From: Siphonodentalium dalli
Lineage: Eukaryota; Mollusca; Scaphopoda; Gadilida; Siphonodentaliidae
DNA length: 64,000 nucleotides
Assembly (NCBI GenBank): GCA_032622095.1
Contig: CP136064.1
Coordinates: 42,807,912-42,871,911 of the forward strand
Direction of reading: 5' to 3'
Below, in pieces: positions 36,290 through 47,343 of this stretch. Position numbers and translations under genes: made by a program. The notes beneath the pieces are model-generated. The model had not been told where the DNA came from and did not search any database. It saw only the letters and a list, made by a program, of their open reading frames with translations. The first letter of the stretch is position 1; the number at the start of each line of letters is the position of its first letter.

Positions 36290-38808
36290 TAGAGGTCCGA
36301 ATCGGCATCTCTGGTTTAGACTATGTTTTATTCTAGACCAGGTTTAACTCCAGTTTAAACTAGGTTTAAGTAGGGTTTTAAACTTGGTTTTACAGTAGTT
36401 AAACCAGGTTTATGGGAGTAAAACTGGGTTTTAGCGTACTTAAACCAAGTTTTGTGATAAACTCAGTTTAAGTTGAAACTAGGTTTTATTAACGTGATAA
36501 AGTTATGGTAATATTACTAATTGTTTGTGGTGAATAGGCTATATAATCATCAGTATAAGCTTAGGTATATATGATTTATACGTACCATACGTCTCGCCTC
36601 GAACATACACCTTTAAATATACTTTGAAAAAAATTCAAAGTTAAACCACCCTACCCCAAGTTTGACTAAACCCTAGTTCTTTGGGTTTAATTATTCGGCC
36701 GATATTTTTCGCCCAATATTGATGTTGTTTCTTCGTGAACGTGGGAGTGTTTATTTTTAATTGGGGGAGGCGTTTATGCGCGGGCGTTTGTCACTCAATG
36801 TAGATGCAGGAGAGTCTTAGTGGAATTCGGGGAGGCGATGTCGGTACTTATGAGATAAATTCTAACAAAATATGTGCCAGTGTGATGGATGATTTCTTGC
36901 TATATATGTCTGTTTGCAATTCGCTCGTTCGGATGTCGATTTGGCGGCTGAGAGCATGGCGGGATCGGACTGATCAGATTGACACGTTAGACACGAACGT
37001 GACTTTTGAAACTGATTCCTTATTCACAAAAAGGTCTCTTTCGGTCAATTTGACGCATGGGTTGGTGGCCGGCCCAAATACCCACCAGAGACACCTCAGC
37101 CTTCACCCGGGGGAGGGTAACGGCCACCCCGAGGGGGTGGAGTATGGACTATTTTGGAGAACTGTAAGGATTTCGGCCAATTTGATAGTATGGGTGGGTG
37201 GCTCGCCCAAAATAACCCATAGAAACACCCCACCATCACATCCGGGGGGGGGGGGGGTACCACACGAGGGGGTGAACGTGGGATATGGACCATTTTCGAA
37301 ACTGGTAAGGATTTCGGCCAATTTACGGCATGGATGGATGGCCCGCTCAAACGTCCCATAGAAACAGCCCACCCCTGAACGCTGGGGGAACCACACAGGA
37401 GGTGAAAATGGGGTATGGACCATTTTCGAGAACGTTAAGGATTTCGGTCAATTTGACGTCAGCAGTGTGGGTAGCCCGCTCCAACTACCCCCTAGAAACA
37501 CCCTCACCCGGAGGTACCACCCCGAGGGGGTGAAATGGGGTATGGACCATTTTCGAGAACGGTGGGTGGCACATCCCAAATGCGCCCCATAGAAACACCA
37601 ACCCCCACCCCGGACCCCATTTTCACCCGCTCGGGTAGAACCACCCGCGGTAAGGGTGGGGGTGTTTCTATGACTATATTTGAGGGCGGGCCGCCCACCA
37701 ATGACGTCATATTGGCCGAAATCCTTACCGTTCTCGATAACGGTCCATACCCCATTCTATGGGGTATTTGGGGCGTGCCACCTACACATGTCGTAATATT
37801 AACCAACAGAGGCATGTTTTTGCGAATAATGAATAAAATGCTCCATACCCCATTTTCACCCCAGCAGGGTGGTACCCTCCAGGGATGAGGGTAGGGTGTC
37901 TATATGGGATATTTGGAGCGGCCACACACCCCTGTCGTCAAATTGGCCGAAATCCTTACCGTTCTCGAACATGGTTCATATCCCATCTTCACCCTCGGGT
38001 GGTGACACAACCCACCCCGCCCGGATGTGAGGGGTGGGGTGTTTATATGCGTTATTTGAGGTACCCTTCCCCGGGGGTGAGGATTGGGGTGTTTCTATTC
38101 GGTATTTGGGCGTACCCAATTTCCACCTCCTCTGGTGGGACCCCTCCCTCCGGTGAGGGGTGGGTAGGGTTGGTTCTATGGTGTATTTTGATCGTGCCAC
38201 CCACTCCTGCTGCCAAATTAATTAGCCTAAATCCTTACCGTCCATACCCCTGTTATCCCGGGGTGAGGGGTGATGTTTCTATCGGGTATTATGGGCGAGC
38301 CACCCTTTCATGCCGTCAAATTCGCCGAAATCCTTCACGTTCTCAAAAATGGTCCATACCCCATTGTCACCCGTCCGGTTGGTACCCCCGGGGTGGTGGT
38401 GTTTCTATGGGGTATTTGTGGCGGGGCCCCACATATGCCCTCAAGAGATATTTTTGAGTTCCAAAAGTCACGTTCGTCCATGATATTAGATAATATCTAA
38501 CCGTTATACAACAGACCGTGCATTCGTCGTGATTTCTCAAAGCGCACGGGTTATTCCCCTGATTAGGAGATTATATAGCGACAACAGGTCGCTTGACCGG
38601 ACAATGAATTGACAAGCTTAGCAATAATAAACAGACAGACCACGCCTCCTATTCTTGCAATTGGACAAGTGTGGCCCACAGGTAACGCAATCGACCAAAT
38701 CTATGTCGCCTCAGCGGTGGAGAAAAACTTGGTTTTACTACTAAAACCCAGTTTAAACTGGTAGTTTAAACTAGGTATAAACTGGAGATGCCGATTCGGA
38801 CCAGAGAA
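36290..38808. mobile_element. Second fold-back element, 2.5 kb, G/C-rich tandem core
   Basis: Outer ends share GGTCCGAATCGGCATCTC at about 36297 and its complement ending near 38803. Next to each end is a run of TTTAAACTAGGTTT-type words (36310-36480 and 38725-38790), reverse complements of each other. Inside, units of roughly 95-120 bp containing ATGGACCATTTTCGAGAACG and AAGGATTTCGGCCAATTTG run forward from about 37130 to 37560 and in reverse complement from about 37700 to 38360. CCCCATAGAAACACCC words and G-runs occur in each unit. ACGAACGTGACTTTTG (36992) pairs with its complement near 38465. No transposase was recognised; open frames in the core follow from the repeat composition. Confidence 0.75.
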
Positions 38809-38824
38809 TCTATAAGGAAACCGC

Positions 38825-39145
38825 TTCGACCCAGAAACTCGAACGAGCTGTATGTCAGCTCTATTAAAGCTTTCCTCTTCCCATCACAAGCAAGTATTCA
38901 TAAGTACATGTAAGTAGACATTTTCCCTCTCAAGACAACTGCTTTGTATCCATTCTGTTATCCGTCCTAAAACTGCCTTATTATTATTATCATTTCTTAT
39001 AATATCATATAATAATATTATGCATGTTATTTTTGAATTTGCTTTCATCTGTGTGTAGTTTCATTATGCACTTCATGTTACCCCTTGGGGTCCTTTATGG
39101 TAATAAATTCTATTCTATTGTATTCTATTCTATTCTATACACCAG
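38825..39145 (+). repeat. LINE 3' end with (TATTC)n tail
   Basis: An open frame ending NSNELYVSSIKAFLFPSQ precedes a TAA near 38910. The region then runs through CCCTTGGGGTCCTTTATGGT and AATAAATTCTATTC into a short TATTC microsatellite. That order (short C-terminal frame, CCCC-rich 3' UTR, AATAAA, pentamer tail) is typical of Jockey/I/CR1-type LINE 3' ends. Confidence 0.55.
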
Positions 39146-39505
39146 CTGTGTCGCTTCTGGTGTTCGTATCTTAATAAAATGCCAGATGTCACACAGACTT
39201 AACTAATTTCCACATCCGTAAGAGAAGACCTGTTTTGGACTGGCCTTAGATGTCTTGATAACAGAGAGTTTGACTTCGCTTATGACTACACACTTGTCTG
39301 GCCTGTTAACAATGAACCGCTCGCGCGCAGGTGATCAATGTTGTCAATTATTGGTGCGGCCATGTAAAATACATGTATTTTACATACAGAGATTACATGC
39401 ATGTGTGTATCCACCCTAACACTAATATCAGTGAAGTTTCTAGTATTCACATCTACCGTAATAGTACTATCGTCAGCATTAGCAACCTACCTGTACCTGC
39501 TCTGA

Positions 39506-39787
39506 CTGCATGAACTTATTTCATATACCTTACATGAAACTCCTCTCGGAACCTCAAGTTCAACAACTACATCTAACATTAGTATTAGTAACAGTAACAT
39601 AACTATCCAATCCAGGAATGAACCGATATTCATGAATGTAACTGATGAAGTAGCATCTGAATTTGAGCAGACAATGTGGAATAAGAATGCAACCAGGAAA
39701 AATGAATTCACAGTATGGTATTTCCGCCAATGGTTGGTAGCAAAGAATGAGATGCGTGCAGTGACAGAGCTAACAACTCCCACATAA
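39506..39787 (+). pseudogene. Fragment resembling the N-terminus of a tyrosine-recombinase-like (Crypton/ZMYM-type) protein
   Basis: The frame is open from 39506 to a TAA at 39785. A Ser/Thr/Asn-rich leader is followed by EVASEFEQTMWNKNATRKNE, FTVWYFRQWLVAKNEMRAV and TELTTPT. The pattern of a basic NATRKNE turn, aromatic-rich helix and F-x-x-WL resembles the N-terminal core-binding region of Crypton-derived and ZMYM/DUF3504-type proteins. No catalytic domain follows, and no acceptor is certain at the left. The family call is tentative, though the strand looks right: the antisense frame is less protein-like. Confidence 0.35.
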
Positions 39788-40395
39788 CTTGATAATCATC
39801 TTTCAGATTATAGCACTTGTCCTCCAACCCCTTTGTCATAAATCAATGTATGAACAAATGAAATATGTTTAAACTAACTTTCATCATTTCGGTAAGATAA
39901 ACTCTGATTACGAACCGGACACACTCGAGTGCTCACAAGTCATCATCGTTCGATTTATCTGTCAGATAGGATTGTGAATATGACACCGTCCCTTTCAAGT
40001 CATTTAAATCCTCAAGAGCAATCTTGGCTTCGAAGCGCAAGGAACTGAAACAGAAGGACCTGGGCGCAAATGTAACAGAACAAATTACCTAGCGCGAGGA
40101 ACACATTGGGAGAGACAGAGAGAGATAATCTTTTATTAACCTGACATGTGCATCCACAATACATTACATAAACAAATAATGATATTGCACCCGGCCATAA
40201 TATGGGCCTATAAGTCACGCTTATAGTATGTAATTGCATGGGTGCGATGTTATGTTCAGAGGCATTGCCTTGAACATTCTTGGGATCAATAGTTCATCCG
40301 TGTATATATATCGGAAAAAACCCACATATGTACATGTATCATTAGATTGGTCATTTACAATTATATATATATTATGGAGTTTACTGTTCCAAGAG

Positions 40396-41127
40396 TTATT
40401 TATAGACAATTTGTTTTCTTTTCAGAAAGGCATCAAACAGGAATTTCGCTGACTGACGTGGATATGAAATTATTTCAGTCAGCGCATCATTGTTATTTTC
40501 ATCAGTAAGGGTAATATCAACGGGAATATCAACGGGAATAAAATTCACAAATGGAGACCTTAACCCTTTACCCAACAAACCGGCCAAAACCGGCCAAATA
40601 AAGCTTCAACAGCCTAAAATATCATCGGTCTGTCTCAATAGAACCATACAAATATGGATATCATTGGAACCGTCTCCTTGACCACATTGTGATAGTTACA
40701 GTTATGCCCTGTGCCAATGCATTCTCTTATATATGCGAGTCGACCATAGGTCGCCTCGCATATATAAGAGAATGCATTGGCCTAAAACAAAAATCTTTTT
40801 TTAACACTTTTTACCATTTTTTTTTACCATTCTTTAACAATTTTATAATTTTTAATGTGTTAAGCCAATGCATTCTCTTATATATGCGAGGCGACCTATG
40901 GTCGACTCGCATATATAAGAGAATGCATTGGCACAGGGCCCTTCTGTTGGGTAAAGGGTTAAGTGTGTGTACAGAGGGCAGCGCAAAAGAAAGTGGGTTT
41001 CATTCTCTATTTCTTGCAAGTCGCACAAAGTACAAATTCGTTCATGAACTTTTTCATTTCGAAATCTGCCAGTTTCTATTCTCAGCGGAACGAAATTGAG
41101 CCAAGATCGTTCGGTGAGATTTGTCAA
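40396..41127 (-). pseudogene. LINE ORF C-terminus interrupted by a piggyBac-type MITE
   Basis: The upstream part (41127-40959) encodes PLRIETGRFRNEKVHERICT, LCDLQEIENETHFLLRCPLY and TH, a zinc-knuckle tail (C-x2-C ... H-x4-C) found in many non-LTR retrotransposons. The MITE at 40564-40958 breaks it. Across the MITE, with one TTAA removed, the same frame resumes as LRSPFVNFIPVDIPVDIT and runs to FLFDAFLKRKQIVYK and a TAA at 40396. A further frameshift separates FRSA at about 41110 from PLRIETG. The continuity shows both the LINE identity and the insertion point. Confidence 0.85.
40564..40958 (-). mobile_element. piggyBac-type MITE, copy 4 (inside a LINE ORF)
   Basis: TTAA at 40560-40563 and 40959-40962. 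Same body as copies 1-3, with the two palindromes at about 40710-40780 and 40865-40935, reverse orientation. Removing the element plus one TTAA restores the surrounding LINE reading frame. Confidence 0.92.
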
Positions 41128-41377
41128 TGTTCATACTGATATATTCTCAGTTTCAAATTATCTGAAATCATCTTCAGCTAAATTGTGGCTAAACACAAAG
41201 ATATTTGGATTTCGTGGTTGATGTCAAATTGAAAAGCGATGAAAACCGGACAAGGTGCATGCATCTAGGCCTCCAGTGAACAGAGAGCGTTTCGGTCGAA
41301 GAAGTTTCAGCTTAACGATGAACCAGACATTGTCGAATTCGAGCTTACATTGAATTAAAAAGCCATCGATCTGGGGC

Positions 41378-43013
41378 TCCGTGAAGTTAGCACAACATTC
41401 AACATTCAACATTCGTGTGAAGTTGGCACAACATTTAACATTCGTTCAACATTCGATTTTTCTTGTAAATAAGTTTTTTTTAACGTGAATGGATTAAGTG
41501 GGTCTTATATATAGCACCCCTATCAAAATTAGAGTATTCGATTCTTCGATGCTCAGTTTTGAGCAAATTTAACATTCGATTTTTCTTGTACATAAGTTTT
41601 TTTTCACATGAATGGATTAAGTGGGTCGTATATATAGCACTCCTATCAAAATGAGTATTCGATACTTCGATGCTCATTTTTGAGCAATTTTAATTCCGGT
41701 AGGGAGAGAGAGGGGCACACCAATATGCATGATAGGATCGGGCCCATATATGCAGGGGTTGTATCTTGATGGTACTTTAATTCTCCATAGGGCCCACGCC
41801 TAGCATGTGTGGTTTTCGCTGGCGAATGTTGAACAGAGAGTACATTCAACATTCGTTCAACATTCGTGTGAAGTTGGCACAACATTCAACATTCGTTCAA
41901 CATTCGATTTTTCTTGTACATAAGTTTTTTTAACGTGAATGGATTAAGTGGGTCTTATATATAGCAGCCCTATCAACATTAGAGTATTCGATACATCGAT
42001 ACTCATTTTTGAGCAATTTTAACATTTGATTTTTCTTGTAAATAAGTTATTTTAACGTGAATGGGGTCATATATATCGCACCCTATCAAAATGAGTATTC
42101 GATACTTCGATGCTCATTTTTGAGCAATTTTAATTCCGGTAGGGAGAGAGAGGGGAACATCAACACGTATGATCGGATCGGGCCCATATATGCAGGGATT
42201 GTATCCTGATGGTACTTTAATTCTCCATAGGAATTAAAATTGCTCAAAAATGAGCATCGAAGTATCGAATACTCATTTTGATAGGGGTGCAATATATACG
42301 ACCCACTTAATATATTCACGTTAAAAAAAACTTATCTACAAGAAAAATCGAATGTTAAAATTGCTCAAAAATGAGCATCGAAGTATCGAATACTCTAATT
42401 TTTGATAGGGGTGCTATATATACGACCCACTTAATCTATTCACGTCAAAAAAACTTATGTACAAGAAAATTCGAATGTTGAACGAATGTTGAATGTTTTG
42501 CCAACTTCACACGAATGTTGAACGAATGTTGATTGTTCTTTCTGTTCAACATTCGCCAGCGAAAACCACACATGCTAGGCGTGGGGCCTATGGGGAATTA
42601 AAGTACCATCAGGTTAAATCCCTGCATATATGGGCCCGATCCGATCATGCGTATATGATATGCCCCTCTCTCTCCCCCGGAATTGAAATTGCTAAAAAAT
42701 GAGCACCGAAGTATCGAATACTCATTTTGATAGGAGTGCTATATAATACGACCTACTAAATCCATTCAAGTTAAAAACAATTTATGTACAAGAAAAATCA
42801 AATGTTAAAATTGCTCAAAAATGGGCATCGAAGTATCGAATACTCTAATTTTGATAGGGGTGCTATATGATATACGACCCACTTAATCCATTCACGTTGA
42901 AAAAACTTATGTACAAGAAAAATTGAATGTTGAACGAATGTTGAATGTGGAATGTTGTGCCAACTTTTACACGAATGTTGAACGAATGTTGAATGTTGTG
43001 CTAACTTCACGGA
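41378..43013. mobile_element. Inverted-repeat element, 1.6 kb, 11-bp target duplication
   Basis: The ends are TCCGTGAAGTTAGCACAAC and its complement. CCATCGATCTG at 41363-41373 and CCATCGACCTG at 43015-43025 flank the element and differ at one base. Both arms (about 41378-42230 and 42230-43013) are built of repeated modules: AACATTCGTTCAACATTCG, TTTTTCTTGTACATAAGTTT, GTGAATGGATTAAGTGGGTC and TATCGATACTTCGATGCTCA-like words, each in reverse complement in the other arm. Some modules are duplicated within an arm (GATCGGGCCCATATATGCAG at about 41737, 42176 and, inverted, 42620). There is almost no loop. No transposase was seen. Confidence 0.8.
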
Positions 43014-43149
43014 CCCATCGACCTGCAAAAATTTGCGACGACGAAACTCCATTTTATCTCGCGAAAACCACATGCGATGTCTGGAGTTAGTGTTTTGGTT
43101 TAAAAACCAAGGGTCAGGATAGAATTATCTTCGGGCAATCACGAACAAT

Positions 43150-43629
43150 ATGACGGACAAAGCTGAACTGCCTGGAAGAAAGACAAATACCAGTGCTAGA
43201 AAGGCTACATGTAACAGGTTATTGCATGCAGGGGTTCAGCCGACAACGAGTCAACAGTTCACTGGGCATTAAAATGTGCAAAGTATTAACCATTATACGG
43301 TGGCTTCTAATCAAATTCAACAAACCATATATGATGTCATGAGTAGACCCAGCGTAGTGTGTATGTATAGACCTCCGGTATCGAGTGCTCCTGCAGTGAA
43401 TATTCCGCACCAGGAAACACATCAGGATGCAAATAATTATTTTCGAAGTTCTCCATTCCATGAAATTCGTGTAAACCAACAAGTAAACACTATATAAGAT
43501 AAACATGAGATCCGCGGAACATTCGACGGTATCACCATAAAGTATTGTGAGATTTCAGTTATTACGGATGCTCAATTCCACAGAAGAGACGACGAATTCG
43601 AGTCATATATAGACAGCAGTTCTGATTGA
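43150..43629 (+). pseudogene. Unidentified 159-codon pseudogene with two in-frame stops
   Basis: One frame runs from ATG 43150 to TGA 43627, broken only by TAA at 43270 and TAA at 43495. It begins MTDKAELPGRKTNTSARK, with a middle Pro-rich YRPPVSSAPAVNIPHQ, then GTFDGITIKYCEISVITD and ends RRDDEFESYIDSSSD. The basic N-terminus and acidic C-terminus look like real protein. Use of one frame over 480 bp with only two stops suggests recent decay. It could be a gag-like or ORF1-like protein of a mobile element, or a retrocopied host gene. I cannot name the family. Confidence 0.45.
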
Positions 43630-43867
43630 AAATGTTGTCATTTCGAACGTTTGAATTGTTACCGCTATTCCACAATGTTTGTTATTTGTATATATGCTCA
43701 CATCTGAGGGATTCCCCCCGAGCAATGTTTATTCTTGCACTATCACATGGGGTTTCATTTCATAATTCAAGACCGAAATTGTGCTATTTAAATAAAAAGC
43801 GTGTCATATCATAAACCTGTTATAGCTGCAGTGACTTGATCTGGGCTTCGCATCACGTCTCGTTGAT

Positions 43868-43927
43868 GAGGTCAGATCGCTCAATCAAACTCGACGCCTG
43901 CCTCGTTTGATACAGCGATCTGACCTC
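43868..43927. repeat. Imperfect hairpin
   Basis: GAGGTCAGATCGCTCAATCA at 43868 pairs with GATACAGCGATCTGACCTC ending at 43927 around a loop of about 14 bp. Function unknown. Confidence 0.7.
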
Positions 43928-44170
43928 TTCGACAGATCAATTGTTACTGGCGACGATCAATTCACAAAACTGCCGCGATAACATGTAAGGTAAGGTATTC
44001 AAGTCACACAATTTAGAAAACAATGAACCCGCCCTTTTGTCAGCATGGAAGAATAATGCAACACTGCGTATCCCCCACAAAGGTGACTTTTCGCTTAAGT
44101 TTTTTTTATTTTCTAAGGATCATAACTTCAAAAGAAAGGACAAAACCTGTTGCATGTGGATGATGGTGCT

Positions 44171-44671
44171 GCATGCCTCGTGAGTACGGTATACTAAATA
44201 TAGCTCAAACATAAACTATGCTACAGAGATCCAAATATGCTATTCCAAGAGTCATAAGCAACATTAATTATATGTACCGGTATACTGAAATTATTAGTCG
44301 TCACGCACAAATTCATTGGGGTAGCCCAGATTCGAACTTGTCCAGATTCTCAAATTATGACTCCGGCAAAAATTCCAAGTCCACAAGGACCATAACAGGC
44401 GGACATGCAGAATCCAAATTCGACTACCAAAAACCAAAGTTGTCACGGACCGACCAAGTCATAACTCTTCAGAATATGAAAGGAGGAAACACGTTACATG
44501 TGAATATCCCTCCCCCATGGTGGTTCATGAGCATACCAAAAACCTTTTACAAAGCCGTTACATGTGGATATCACTCCCCCATGGCGGTTCATGAGAACCG
44601 ACAGTAAACTACTAAGACGATTCGGGTACGACCGCAATTATCAAAATAACCAACACGCGAAGCTAATAACA
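44171..44671 (+). repeat. Dispersed ~0.5-kb repeat, copy 1
   Basis: Starts TGCATGCCTCGTGAGTACGG and ends ACACGCGAAGCTAATAAC; about 90% or more like 57679-58219 by eye. It contains an internal duplication of the CCCCCATGG(T/C)GGTTCATGAG module (44513, 44576). No reliable ORF; it is probably a non-autonomous element of unknown class. Confidence 0.85.
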
Positions 44672-46204
44672 CCCCTCATTATTAAAGGCTGGTGTTTTAT
44701 CATCACATCAAACTAATAGACATGCACCGGAAGAAAACACGAGATTTAAGATCGAGCATACAAAAAGAAACTGCGTTATATCGCTCTAAACATAAATCCT
44801 ATTCTCCACGTGGCAAACTTGTTGCATCCTTGGCATTGCTCCATCTTCAATACTTCATTACTTTGTGCTGTTTTAGGGAGAATATTCCCTTCCCATCGCT
44901 CACATGAATCAACAACGATAACCTTGGAGATTTGTCATTGATATTTATAAAGGGAAGTTACAAGCAATTGATAATAGGATTAATAGCATCACTGTCTTGT
45001 GGTCGCGAAAAAAAAATGACGAATCATGACACAATTTATGTTTATTGTTCGGCATGATGCCGTTAAACAGTAATTACATTAGGAAACCGAGATTTATTTC
45101 TTAATTTAATGTGTCTATTTTCTTAGGTTGTATTTGGTTAATTAGAGTTTATCGTCATTTCAACCGCTAAGTTAAACCACGACGTTAGTTCTATTGTTGG
45201 GGTGGGACAGTATAGCGTTTGTATTACATATATTTATTTTGTAGTTGTAATACAAATATTAAATGATAGGTGTTTAATGTCAATAGCGAATGATAACAAT
45301 TAAATTTACCAAGGGTTAACGTCGAAATAAGAAGGCCTAAAGTAGTTTTTAACATTTAATTTAGCATTCGCAAGATATTTAATATAATCACACGTAAGCG
45401 TAATAAACGAACCAAAGCTAAAACAATAACATACTAGTATGGGTTTCTGCATGTAGCGTTTAAAACAATTCTTGTCAAAATCAAATAATATCCACATGCA
45501 CAAGGCTTATGTTTGGAGGGGTAATTATAAATAGTTATATAAGTTGTCGAGAGTGCATGGAACTGAAACTAACCATTATATTTCTTGGCGTACTGGGGGA
45601 GCTCTCCGCTTCAGATACTCAGGATGTTCATTTCACTCATAACATGTCATCATGTCGATTTCAACGATAGTCGACAAACAACGTCATCGTGTAACTTTCA
45701 CCATTGACCGAATTCGCGTGGAACTGAATGTATCTCCCTGCTTTGTTCATAAGTATGTGTTTTCATTCTATTCAAGAAAATAGGATATATATGGATTATC
45801 AGATGCATGTAAGTATGCAGACTTATGATAACAATCAAATCCATATTAAATATTATCTTATTTCCTTTCGCACGGTATAGTCTCTACAGAACCATGCAGT
45901 ATTGATCAACTGCTGTGAATCAGTTGGAAAATAAAGCTTTGAGATACACGTAGATCGTGTTGAGTTGTGGTGATTTTAGTTTCCTTAAAAAAATATAATA
46001 ACTTCCTAGGGTCCGATGATTTGATCCAGTAGAGTGCCGGAGTAGACCCGTTGGAAATAAAAACAAATAAATGATTTTATGGTGTTTATATAAATAGGAG
46101 AATGTTGCACGTCGACTGATTTGGGTTGATCTCTTGGCAGCCGATTACGACATTAATGCTTTTAAGATACGGGTGGTTGGTGGTTGGTATGCTGTTAAAA
46201 TAAT
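44672..46204. other. No firm gene; one possible signal-peptide frame
   Basis: At 45557 on the + strand an ATG opens MELKLTIIFLGVLGELSASD, a signal-peptide-like start preceded by TATAAATA at 45526. A stop follows after 37 codons, the donor is unconvincing and no partner exon was found. Nothing else was recognised. Confidence 0.3.
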
Positions 46205-46685
46205 CACCCCCGTCAAAAACCGCCATGAACAGAAAGAATAGTAAAACATAGACATATTTTGTTCTTATACCAATCAGAAATGTGGCATAAACAGTATGTT
46301 ATTGTCAATTATTTTTCCTTTGTTATGTAAACAAAAGCAAAAAACGTTGCGTTACCTGGCCTTTGTTTAGATCCGGATATGGTAAACATAAAGAGCGTTA
46401 TTTGTTACTGTTTTCCTGATATGGCAATAATAAAGAGCGTTTATATCATTTGTGTGTGATTAACCAATAGAATTGCGCTGTGTTATGTAAACAGAAGCAC
46501 AACTTCTGCAATACGAGCAGGCTCTTGTTTGCGTACACCATCGTACGTATTGACGACAATATACTATTTACGCGCTGATTATGTTTGGCATATGAACAAA
46601 ACTATATATATTTTAATATTCCTTCTGTTGATGGCGATTTGAACAAATACGAATATTTCTGCAACGAACGCCGCCCGTGCATTTA
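46205..46685 (-). repeat. Dispersed repeat, copy 2 (inverted copy of 26510-26940)
   Basis: Ends with GCAACGAACGCCGCCCGTGC, the complement of the start of copy 1, and shares AGATCCGGATATGGTAAACAT-type and TACACCATCGTACGT words in reverse complement. It carries two AATAAAGAGCGTT insertions relative to copy 1. Confidence 0.8.
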
Positions 46686-47343
46686 AGCCCACCGATCTAC
46701 TGTGCGACATTCGCGCTCCCGAAATTCAAAACAACAGCGCCGTATTAGATAAATGTGAATCGTACGTGACCCGTAGTGGAGCAACCACACATTGTGTGCC
46801 TCAAATTTGCCTATTTTCGGCGACATAACGCTAAGAATAATGTATGTAACATCATGCAGTGGTCACGACGGAGACGACATGCCAACTTGACAAGACATGT
46901 CGCGCATTGTAAAATTTTGTCTGGATTCTCGTCATGACTTCTTCATTTTTCGTATTCATTAAGCGAACCAACGAAATTGGTCTTAATGAAATTAATAGAC
47001 CGAAATCACATGTGAATTCTTCATAAGTTGTGAAGTAGTTACTTTCAATTTTATCGCGATGCTCCATTTTCAATTCCGCGTTTTTTTGCAATCTCCACAC
47101 GGTTGCTAACCGGAAGTCACGTGACAATTTCTCCAAAATTTATACCCGCTATCTTTAAAAATGAATGATGGATATAGACAAAAATATATGACGTCATTCA
47201 CATGCCTCGGGTATAAGCACCATTGGTGGTTGCTATAATTGGTGAAGTCACAAATTCAGATATAGTCTATATACGACCCAAAGCGTCCGGCTTTGGTTCG
47301 TTATAATATTTTATGAATCTCGCGTGAGCCTTTATCGATGCAT
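46686..47343. other. No recognised feature
   Basis: A 94-codon minus-strand open frame (46852-47136) has no family resemblance that I can see and no splice context. Otherwise nothing was identified. Confidence 0.4.

Noticed and set aside
37096-38457. Several open frames of 100-190 codons on both strands in the G/C-rich region
   Set aside because: They follow the mirrored tandem units of the fold-back element; Pro/Gly-rich translations occur on both strands and in different frames.
45557-45670. Signal-peptide-like + frame after a TATAAATA box
   Set aside because: The frame stops after 37 codons, no good donor, TATA box too close to the ATG for a normal 5' UTR; kept only as a note in the region entry.
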